From NCBI RefSeq assembly GCF_010111755.1, contig NC_088959.1, positions 930,001-994,000 on the forward strand: 64,000 nt of DNA, given 5' to 3'. The first letter of the stretch is position 1; each line of letters begins with the position of its first letter. The translations under genes were made by a program, and so were the position numbers. The DNA comes from Nakaseomyces glabratus. Taxonomy: Eukaryota; Ascomycota; Saccharomycetes; Saccharomycetales; Saccharomycetaceae. The notes below the pieces were generated by a model. That model saw nothing but the letters and a program-made list of their open reading frames with translations. It made no database searches and was not told the DNA's origin. This document shows positions 49,201-61,200 of the stretch, piece after piece.

Positions 49201-52200
49201 AGCACTGTACGTCCTGGTGCTGCTCGTGGTGATCACACCGCCAAACTCGTTCGTAGTGGTCCAGAATGACACAACCTCATAGTTCGTCATATTGTTCTCA
49301 AGAACAACTGTGTGCGTCTCCACTGGAGGTGCAGGGCCAAATGAAGTGTGTGGTGCATTCGCATCAATGTAGTCACGCGTAGCATTGAACAGAGTGCTGC
49401 TGGTAACAATCTCTCCCTTCTCATCAACAGTGATGAAGAACGAGATCCAGTCGCTCTCAACATAGTCCTCACCAGTAGTAGCCGTCACCGTCAAAGGTGG
49501 AGCACTGTACGTCCTGGTGCTGCTCGTGGTGATCACACCGCCAAACTCGTTCGTAGTGGTCCAGAATGACACAACCTCATAGTTCGTCATATTGTTCTCA
49601 AGAACAACTGTGTGCGTCTCCACTGGAGGTGCAGGGCCAAATGAAGTGTGTGGTGCTTCCGCATCAATGTAGTCACGCGTAGCATTGAACAGAGTGCTGC
49701 TGGTAACAATCTCTCCCTTCTCATCAACAGTGATGAAGAACGAGATCCAGTCGCTCTCAACATAGTCCTCACCAGTAGTAGCCGTCACCGTCAAAGGTGG
49801 AGCACTGTACGTCCTGGTGCTGCTCGTGGTGATCACACCGCCAAACTCGTTCGTAGTGGTCCAGAATGACACAACCTCATAGTTCGTCATATTGTTCTCA
49901 AGAACAACTGTGTGCGTCTCCACTGGAGGTGCAGGGCCAAATGAAGTGTGTGGTGCATTCGCATCAATGTAGTCACGCGTAGCATTGAACAGAGTGCTGC
50001 TGGTAACAATCTCTCCCTTCTCATCAACAGTGATGAAGAACGAGATCCAGTCGCTCTCAACATAGTCCTCACCAGTAGTAGCCGTCACCGTCAAAGGTGG
50101 AGCACTGTACGTCCTGGTGCTGCTCGTGGTGATCACACCGCCAAACTCGTTCGTAGTGGTCCAGAATGACACAACCTCATAGTTCGTCATATTGTTCTCA
50201 AGAACAACTGTGTGCGTCTCCACTGGAGGTGCAGGGCCAAATGAAGTGTGTGGTGCATTCGCATCAATGTAGTCACGCGTAGCATTGAACAGAGTGCTGC
50301 TGGTAACAATCTCTCCCTTCTCATCAACAGTGATGAAGAACGAGATCCAGTCGCTCTCAACATAGTCCTCACCAGTAGTAGCCGTCACCGTCAAAGGTGG
50401 AGCACTGTACGTCCTGGTGCTGCTCGTGGTGATCACACCGCCAAACTCGTTCGTAGTGGTCCAGAATGACACAACCTCATAGTTCGTCATATTGTTCTCA
50501 AGAACAACTGTGTGCGTCTCCACTGGAGGTGCAGGGCCAAATGAAGTGTGTGGTGCTTCCGCATCAATGTAGTCACGCGTAGCATTGAACAGAGTGCTGC
50601 TGGTAACAATCTCTCCCTTCTCATCAACAGTGATGAAGAACGAGATCCAGTCGCTCTCAACATAGTCCTCACCAGTAGTAGCCGTCACCGTCAAAGGTGG
50701 AGCACTGTACGTCCTGGTGCTGCTCGTGGTGATCACACCGCCAAACTCGTTCGTAGTGGTCCAGAATGACACAACCTCATAGTTCGTCATATTGTTCTCA
50801 AGAACAACTGTGTGCGTCTCCACTGGAGGTGCAGGGCCAAATGAAGTGTGTGGTGCATTCGCATCAATGTAGTCACGCGTAGCATTGAACAGAGTGATGC
50901 TGGTAACAATCTCTCCCTTCTCATCAACAGTGATGAAGAACGAGATCCAGTCGCTCTCAACATAGTCCTCACCAGTAGTAGCCGTCACCGTCAAAGGTGG
51001 AGCACTGTACGTCCTGGTGCTGCTCGTGGTGATCACACCGCCAAACTCGTTCGTAGTGGTCCAGAATGACACAACCTCATAGTTCGTCATATTGTTCTCA
51101 AGAACAACTGTGTGCGTCTCCACTGGAGGTGCAGGGCCAAATGAAGTGTGTGGTGCATTCGCATCAATGTAGTCACGCGTAGCATTGAACAGAGTGCTGC
51201 TGGTAACAATCTCTCCCTTCTCATCAACAGTGATGAAGAACGAGATCCAGTCGCTCTCAACATAGTCCTCACCAGTAGTAGCCGTCACCGTCAAAGGTGG
51301 AGCACTGTACGTCCTGGTGCTGCTCGTGGTGATCACACCGCCAAACTCGTTCGTAGTGGTCCAGAATGACACAACCTCATAGTTCGTCATATTGTTCTCA
51401 AGAACAACTGTGTGCGTCTCCACTGGAGGTGCAGGGCCAAATGAAGTGTGTGGTGCTTCCGCATCAATGTAGTCACGCGTAGCATTGAACAGAGTGATGC
51501 TGGTAACAATCTCTCCCTTCTCATCAACAGTGATGAAGAACGAGATCCAGTCGCTCTCAACATAGTCCTCACCAGTAGTAGCCGTCACCGTCAAAGGTGG
51601 AGCACTGTACGTCCTGGTGCTGCTCGTGGTGATCACACCGCCAAACTCGTTCGTAGTGGTCCAGAATGACACAACCTCATAGTTCGTCATATTGTTCTCA
51701 AGAACAACTGTGTGCGTCTCCACTGGAGGTGCAGGGCCAAATGAAGTGTGTGGTGCATTCGCATCAATGTAGTCACGCGTAGCATTGAACAGAGTGCTGC
51801 TGGTAACAATCTCTCCCTTCTCATCAACAGTGATGAAGAACGAGATCCAGTCGCTCTCAACATAGTCCTCACCAGTAGTAGCCGTCACCGTCAAAGGTGG
51901 AGCACTGTACGTCCTGGTGCTGCTCGTGGTGATCACACCGCCAAACTCGTTCGTAGTGGTCCAGAATGACACAACCTCATAGTTCGTCATATTGTTCTCA
52001 AGAACAACTGTGTGCGTCTCCACTGGAGGTGCAGGGCCAAATGAAGTGTGTGGTGCTTCCGCATCAATGTAGTCACGCGTAGCATTGAACAGAGTGCTGC
52101 TGGTAACAATCTCTCCCTTCTCATCAACAGTGATGAAGAACGAGATCCAGTCGCTCTCAACATAGTCCTCACCAGTAGTAGCCGTCACCGTCAAAGGTGG

Positions 52201-55200
52201 AGCACTGTACGTCCTGGTGCTGCTCGTGGTGATCACACCGCCAAACTCGTTCGTAGTGGTCCAGAATGACACAACCTCATAGTTCGTCATATTGTTCTCA
52301 AGAACAACTGTGTGCGTCTCCACTGGAGGTGCAGGGCCAAATGAAGTGTGTGGTGCATTCGCATCAATGTAGTCACGCGTAGCATTGAACAGAGTGCTGC
52401 TGGTAACAATCTCTCCCTTCTCATCAACAGTGATGAAGAACGAGATCCAGTCGCTCTCAACATAGTCCTCACCAGTAGTAGCCGTCACCGTCAAAGGTGG
52501 AGCACTGTACGTCCTGGTGCTGCTCGTGGTGATCACACCGCCAAACTCGTTCGTAGTGGTCCAGAATGACACAACCTCATAGTTCGTCATATTGTTCTCA
52601 AGAACAACTGTGTGCGTCTCCACTGGAGGTGCAGGGCCAAACGACGTGTGTGGAGCCTCAGGCAACTTGTAGTCACGCGTAGCATTGAACAGAGTGCTGC
52701 TGGTAACAATCTCTCCCTTCTCATCAACAGTGATGAAGAACGAGATCCAGTCGCTCTCAACATAGTCCTCACCAGTAGTAGCCGTCACCGTCAAAGGTGG
52801 AGCACTGTACGTCCTGGTGCTGCTCGTGGTGATCACACCGCCAAACTCGTTCGTAGTGGTCCAGAATGACACAACCTCATAGTTCGTCATATTGTTCTCA
52901 AGAACAACTGTGTGCGTCTCCACTGGAGGTGCAGGGCCAAACGACGTGTGTGGTGCATTCGCATCAATGTAGTCACGCGTAGCATTGAACAGAGTGCTGC
53001 TGGTAACAATCTCTCCCTTCTCATCAACAGTGATGAAGAACGAGATCCAGTCGCTCTCAACATAGTCCTCACCAGTAGTAGCCGTCACCGTCAAAGGTGG
53101 AGCACTGTACGTCCTGGTGCTGCTCGTGGTGATCACACCGCCAAACTCGTTCGTAGTGGTCCAGAATGACACAACCTCATAGTTCGTCATATTGTTCTCA
53201 AGAACAACTGTGTGCGTCTCCACTGGAGGTGCAGGGCCAAATGAAGTGTGTGGTGCATTCGCATCAATGTAGTCACGCGTAGCATTGAACAGAGTGCTGC
53301 TGGTAACAATCTCTCCCTTCTCATCAACAGTGATGAAGAACGAGATCCAGTCGCTCTCAACATAGTCCTCACCAGTAGTAGCCGTCACCGTCAAAGGTGG
53401 AGCACTGTACGTCCTGGTGCTGCTCGTGGTGATCACACCGCCAAACTCGTTCGTAGTGGTCCAGAATGACACAACCTCATAGTTCGTCATATTGTTCTCA
53501 AGAACAACTGTGTGCGTCTCCACTGGAGGTGCAGGGCCAAATGAAGTGTGTGGTGCATTCGCATCAATGTAGTCACGCGTAGCATTGAACAGAGTGCTGC
53601 TGGTAACAATCTCTCCCTTCTCATCAACAGTGATGAAGAACGAGATCCAGTCGCTCTCAACATAGTCCTCACCAGTAGTAGCCGTCACCGTCAAAGGTGG
53701 AGCACTGTACGTCCTGGTGCTGCTCGTGGTGATCACACCGCCAAACTCGTTCGTAGTGGTCCAGAATGACACAACCTCATAGTTCGTCATATTGTTCTCA
53801 AGAACAACTGTGTGCGTCTCCACTGGAGGTGCAGGGCCAAATGAAGTGTGTGGTGCATTCGCATCAATGTAGTCACGCGTAGCATTGAACAGAGTGCTGC
53901 TGGTAACAATCTCTCCCTTCTCATCAACAGTGATGAAGAACGAGATCCAGTCGCTCTCAACATAGTCCTCACCAGTAGTAGCCGTCACCGTCAAAGGTGG
54001 AGCACTGTACGTCCTGGTGCTGCTCGTGGTGATCACACCGCCAAACTCGTTCGTAGTGGTCCAGAATGACACAACCTCATAGTTCGTCATATTGTTCTCA
54101 AGAACAACTGTGTGCGTCTCCACTGGAGGTGCAGGGCCAAATGAAGTGTGTGGTGCTTCCGCATCAATGTAGTCACGCGTAGCATTGAACAGAGTGCTGC
54201 TGGTAACAATCTCTCCCTTCTCATCAACAGTGATGAAGAACGAGATCCAGTCGCTCTCAACATAGTCCTCACCAGTAGTAGCCGTCACCGTCAAAGGTGG
54301 AGCACTGTACGTCCTGGTGCTGCTCGTGGTGATCACACCGCCAAACTCGTTCGTAGTGGTCCAGAATGACACAACCTCATAGTTCGTCATATTGTTCTCA
54401 AGAACAACTGTGTGCGTCTCCACTGGAGGTGCAGGGCCAAATGAAGTGTGTGGTGCATTCGCATCAATGTAGTCACGCGTAGCATTGAACAGAGTGATGC
54501 TGGTAACAATCTCTCCCTTCTCATCAACAGTGATGAAGAACGAGATCCAGTCGCTCTCAACATAGTCCTCACCAGTAGTAGCCGTCACCGTCAAAGGTGG
54601 AGCACTGTACGTCCTGGTGCTGCTCGTGGTGATCACACCGCCAAACTCGTTCGTAGTGGTCCAGAATGACACAACCTCATAGTTCGTCATATTGTTCTCA
54701 AGAACAACTGTGTGCGTCTCCACTGGAGGTGCAGGGCCAAATGAAGTGTGTGGTGCATTCGCATCAATGTAGTCACGCGTAGCATTGAACAGAGTGCTGC
54801 TGGTAACAATCTCTCCCTTCTCATCAACAGTGATGAAGAACGAGATCCAGTCGCTCTCAACATAGTCCTCACCAGTAGTAGCCGTCACCGTCAAAGGTGG
54901 AGCACTGTACGTCCTGGTGCTGCTCGTGGTGATCACACCGCCAAACTCGTTCGTAGTGGTCCAGAATGACACAACCTCATAGTTCGTCATATTGTTCTCA
55001 AGAACAACTGTGTGCGTCTCCACTGGAGGTGCAGGGCCAAATGAAGTGTGTGGTGCTTCCGCATCAATGTAGTCACGCGTAGCATTGAACAGAGTGCTGC
55101 TGGTAACAATCTCTCCCTTCTCATCAACAGTGATGAAGAACGAGATCCAGTCGCTCTCAACATAGTCCTCACCAGTAGTAGCCGTCACCGTCAAAGGTGG

Positions 55201-58200
55201 AGCACTGTACGTCCTGGTGCTGCTCGTGGTGATCACACCGCCAAACTCGTTCGTAGTGGTCCAGAATGACACAACCTCATAGTTCGTCATATTGTTCTCA
55301 AGAACAACTGTGTGCGTCTCCACTGGAGGTGCAGGGCCAAATGAAGTGTGTGGTGCATTCGCATCAATGTAGTCACGCGTAGCATTGAACAGAGTGCTGC
55401 TGGTAACAATCTCTCCCTTCTCATCAACAGTGATGAAGAACGAGATCCAGTCGCTCTCAACATAGTCCTCACCAGTAGTAGCCGTCACCGTCAAAGGTGG
55501 AGCACTGTACGTCCTGGTGCTGCTCGTGGTGATCACACCGCCAAACTCGTTCGTAGTGGTCCAGAATGACACAACCTCATAGTTCGTCATATTGTTCTCA
55601 AGAACAACTGTGTGCGTCTCCACTGGAGGTGCAGGGCCAAATGAAGTGTGTGGTGCATTCGCATCAATGTAGTCACGCGTAGCATTGAACAGAGTGCTGC
55701 TGGTAACAATCTCTCCCTTCTCATCAACAGTGATGAAGAACGAGATCCAGTCGCTCTCAACATAGTCCTCACCAGTAGTAGCCGTCACCGTCAAAGGTGG
55801 AGCACTGTACGTCCTGGTGCTGCTCGTGGTGATCACACCGCCAAACTCGTTCGTAGTGGTCCAGAATGACACAACCTCATAGTTCGTCATATTGTTCTCA
55901 AGAACAACTGTGTGCGTCTCCACTGGAGGTGCAGGGCCAAATGAAGTGTGTGGTGCTTCCGCATCAATGTAGTCACGCGTAGCATTGAACAGAGTGCTGC
56001 TGGTAACAATCTCTCCCTTCTCATCAACAGTGATGAAGAACGAGATCCAGTCGCTCTCAACATAGTCCTCACCAGTAGTAGCCGTCACCGTCAAAGGTGG
56101 AGCACTGTACGTCCTGGTGCTGCTCGTGGTGATCACACCGCCAAACTCGTTCGTAGTGGTCCAGAATGACACAACCTCATAGTTCGTCATATTGTTCTCA
56201 AGAACAACTGTGTGCGTCTCCACTGGAGGTGCAGGGCCAAATGAAGTGTGTGGTGCATTCGCATCAATGTAGTCACGCGTAGCATTGAACAGAGTGCTGC
56301 TGGTAACAATCTCTCCCTTCTCATCAACAGTGATGAAGAACGAGATCCAGTCGCTCTCAACATAGTCCTCACCAGTAGTAGCCGTCACCGTCAAAGGTGG
56401 AGCACTGTACGTCCTGGTGCTGCTCGTGGTGATCACACCGCCAAACTCGTTCGTAGTGGTCCAGAATGACACAACCTCATAGTTCGTCATATTGTTCTCA
56501 AGAACAACTGTGTGCGTCTCCACTGGAGGTGCAGGGCCAAACGACGTGTGTGGTGCATTCGCATCAATGTAGTCACGCGTAGCATTGAACAGAGTGCTGC
56601 TGGTAACAATCTCTCCCTTCTCATCAACAGTGATGAAGAACGAGATCCAGTCGCTCTCAACATAGTCCTCACCAGTAGTAGCCGTCACCGTCAAAGGTGG
56701 AGCACTGTACGTCCTGGTGCTGCTCGTGGTGATCACACCGCCAAACTCGTTCGTAGTGGTCCAGAATGACACAACCTCATAGTTCGTCATATTGTTCTCA
56801 AGAACAACTGTGTGCGTCTCCACTGGAGGTGCAGGGCCAAACGACGTGTGTGGAGCCTCAGGCAACTTGTAGTCACGCGTAGCATTGAACAGAGTGCTGC
56901 TGGTAACAATCTCTCCCTTCTCATCAACAGTGATGAAGAACGAGATCCAGTCGCTCTCAACATAGTCCTCACCAGTAGTAGCCGTCACCGTCAAAGGTGG
57001 AGCACTGTACGTCCTGGTGCTGCTCGTGGTGATCACACCGCCAAACTCGTTCGTAGTGGTCCAGAATGACACAACCTCATAGTTCGTCATATTGTTCTCA
57101 AGAACAACTGTGTGCGTCTCCACTGGAGGTGCAGGGCCAAATGAAGTGTGCTGTGCTTCCGCATCAATGTAGTCACGCGTAGCATTGAACAGAGTGCTGC
57201 TGGTAACAATCTCTCCCTTCTCATCAACAGTGATGAAGAACGAGATCCAGTCGCTCTCAACATAGTCCTCACCAGTAGTAGCCGTCACCGTCAAAGGTGG
57301 AGCACTGTACGTCCTGGTGCTGCTCGTGGTGATCACACCGCCAAACTCGTTCGTAGTGGTCCAGAATGACACAACCTCATAGTTCGTCATATTGTTCTCA
57401 AGAACAACTGTGTGCGTCTCCACTGGAGGTGCAGGGCCAAACGACGTGTGTGGAGCCTCAGGCAACTTGTAGTCACGCGTAGCATTGAACAGAGTGCTGC
57501 TGGTAACAATCTCTCCCTTCTCATCAACAGTGATGAAGAACGAGATCCAGTCGCTCTCAACATAGTCCTCACCAGTAGTAGCCGTCACCGTCAAAGGTGG
57601 AGCACTGTACGTCCTGGTGCTGCTCGTGGTGATCACACCGCCAAACTCGTTCGTAGTGGTCCAGAATGACACAACCTCATAGTTCGTCATATTGTTCTCA
57701 AGAACAACTGTGTGCGTCTCCACTGGAGGTGCAGGGCCAAACGACGTGTGTGGAGCCTCAGGCAACTTGTAGTCACGCGTAGCATTGAACAGAGTGCTGC
57801 TGGTAACAATCTCTCCCTTCTCATCAACAGTGATGAAGAACGAGATCCAGTCGCTCTCAACATAGTCCTCACCAGTAGTAGCCGTCACCGTCAAAGGTGG
57901 AGCACTGTACGTCCTGGTGCTGCTCGTGGTGATCACACCGCCAAACTCGTTCGTAGTGGTCCAGAATGACACAACCTCATAGTTCGTCATATTGTTCTCA
58001 AGAACAACTGTGTGCGTCTCCACTGGAGGTGCAGGGCCAAACGACGTGTGTGGAGCCTCAGGCAACTTGTAGTCACGCGTAGCATTGAACAGAGTGCTGC
58101 TGGTAACAATCTCTCCCTTCTCATCAACAGTGATGAAGAACGAGATCCAGTCGCTCTCAACATAGTCCTCACCAGTAGTAGCCGTCACCGTCAAAGGTGG

Positions 58201-61200
58201 AGCACTGTACGTCCTGGTGCTGCTCGTGGTGATCACACCGCCAAACTCGTTCGTAGTGGTCCAGAATGACACAACCTCATAGTTCGTCATATTGTTCTCA
58301 AGAACAACTGTGTGCGTCTCCACTGGAGGTGCAGGGCCAAACGACGTGTGTGGAGCCTCAGGCAACTTGTAGTCACGCGTAGCATTGAACAGAGTGCTGC
58401 TGGTAACAATCTCTCCCTTCTCATCAACAGTGATGAAGAACGAGATCCAGTCGCTCTCAACATAGTCCTCACCAGTAGTAGCCGTCACCGTCAAAGGTGG
58501 AGCACTGTACGTCCTGGTGCTGCTCGTGGTGATCACACCGCCAAACTCGTTCGTAGTGGTCCAGAATGACACAACCTCATAGTTCGTCATATTGTTCTCA
58601 AGAACAACTGTGTGCGTCTCCACTGGAGGTGCAGGGCCAAACGACGTGTGTGGAGCCTCAGGCAACTTGTAGTCACGCGTAGCATTGAACAGAGTGCTGC
58701 TGGTAACAATCTCTCCCTTCTCATCAACAGTGATGAAGAACGAGATCCAGTCGCTCTCAACATAGTCCTCACCAGTAGTAGCCGTCACCGTCAAAGGTGG
58801 AGCACTGTACGTCCTGGTGCTGCTCGTGGTGATCACACCGCCAAACTCGTTCGTAGTGGTCCAGAATGACACAACCTCATAGTTCGTCATATTGTTCTCA
58901 AGAACAACTGTGTGCGTCTCCACTGGAGGTGCAGGGCCAAACGACGTGTGTGGAGCCTCAGGCAACTTGTAGTCACGCGTAGCATTGAACAGAGTGCTGC
59001 TGGTAACAATCTCTCCCTTCTCATCAACAGTGATGAAGAACGAGATCCAGTCGCTCTCAACATAGTCCTCACCAGTAGTAGCCGTCACCGTCAAAGGTGG
59101 AGCACTGTACGTCCTGGTGCTGCTCGTGGTGATCACACCGCCAAACTCGTTCGTAGTGGTCCAGAATGACACAACCTCATAGTTCGTCATATTGTTCTCA
59201 AGAACAACTGTGTGCGTCTCCACTGGAGGTGCAGGGCCAAACGACGTGTGTGGAGCCTCAGGCAACTTGTAGTCACGCGTAGCATTGAACAGAGTGCTGC
59301 TGGTAACAATCTCTCCCTTCTCATCAACAGTGATGAAGAACGAGATCCAGTCGCTCTCAACATAGTCCTCACCAGTAGTAGCCGTCACCGTCAAAGGTGG
59401 AGCACTGTACGTCCTGGTGCTGCTCGTGGTGATCACACCGCCAAACTCGTTCGTAGTGGTCCAGAATGACACAACCTCATAGTTCGTCATATTGTTCTCA
59501 AGAACAACTGTGTGCGTCTCCACTGGAGGTGCAGGGCCAAACGACGTGTGTGGGGCCTCAGGCAACTTGTAGTCACGCGTAGCATTGAACAGAGTGCTGC
59601 TGGTAACAATCTCTCCCTTCTCATCAACAGTGATGAAGAACGAGATCCAGTCGCTCTCAACATAGTCCTCACCAGTAGTAGCCGTCACCGTCAAAGGTGG
59701 AGCACTGTACGTCCTGGTGCTGCTCGTGGTGATCACACCGCCAAACTCGTTCGTAGTGGTCCAGAATGACACAACCTCATAGTTCGTCATATTGTTCTCA
59801 AGAACAACTGTGTGCGTCTCCACTGGAGGTGCAGGGCCAAACGACGTGTGTGGAGCCTCAGGCAACTTGTAGTCACGCGTAGCATTGAACAGAGTGCTGC
59901 TGGTAACAATCTCTCCCTTCTCATCAACAGTGATGAAGAACGAGATCCAGTCGCTCTCAACATAGTCCTCACCAGTAGTAGCCGTCACCGTCAAAGGTGG
60001 AGCACTGTACGTCCTGGTGCTGCTCGTGGTGATCACACCGCCAAACTCGTTCGTAGTGGTCCAGAATGACACAACCTCATAGTTCGTCATATTGTTCTCA
60101 AGAACAACTGTGTGCGTCTCCACTGGAGGTGCAGGGCCAAACGACGTGTGTGGAGCCTCAGGCAACTTGTAGTCACGCGTAGCATTGAACAGAGTGCTGC
60201 TGGTAACAATCTCTCCCTTCTCATCAACAGTGATGAAGAACGAGATCCAGTCGCTCTCAACATAGTCCTCACCAGTAGTAGCCGTCACCGTCAAAGGTGG
60301 AGCACTGTACGTCCTGGTGCTGCTCGTGGTGATCACACCGCCAAACTCGTTCGTAGTGGTCCAGAATGACACAACCTCATAGTTCGTCATATTGTTCTCA
60401 AGAACAACTGTGTGCGTCTCCACTGGAGGTGCAGGGCCAAACGACGTGTGTGGGGCCTCAGGCAACTTGTAGTCACGCGTAGCATTGAACAGAGTGCTGC
60501 TGGTAACAATCTCTCCCTTCTCATCAACAGTGATGAAGAACGAGATCCAGTCGCTCTCAACATAGTCCTCACCAGTAGTAGCCGTCACCGTCAAAGGTGG
60601 AGCACTGTACGTCCTGGTGCTGCTCGTGGTGATCACACCGCCAAACTCGTTCGTAGTGGTCCAGAATGACACAACCTCATAGTTCGTCATATTGTTCTCA
60701 AGAACAACTGTGTGCGTCTCCACTGGAGGTGCAGGGCCAAACGACGTGTGTGGAGCCTCAGGCAACTTGTAGTCACGCGTAGCATTGAACAGAGTGCTGC
60801 TGGTAACAATCTCTCCCTTCTCATCAACAGTGATGAAGAACGAGATCCAGTCGCTCTCAACATAGTCCTCACCAGTAGTAGCCGTCACCGTCAAAGGTGG
60901 AGCACTGTACGTCCTGGTGCTGCTCGTGGTGATCACACCGCCAAACTCGTTCGTAGTGGTCCAGAATGACACAACCTCATAGTTCGTCATATTGTTCTCA
61001 AGAACAACTGTGTGCGTCTCCACTGGAGGTGCAGGGCCAAACGACGTGTGTGGAGCCTCAGGCAACTTGTAGTCACGCGTAGCATTGAACAGAGTGCTGC
61101 TGGTAACAATCTCTCCCTTCTCATCAACAGTGATGAAGAACGAGATCCAGTCGCTCTCAACATAGTCCTCACCAGTAGTAGCCGTCACCGTCAAAGGTGG

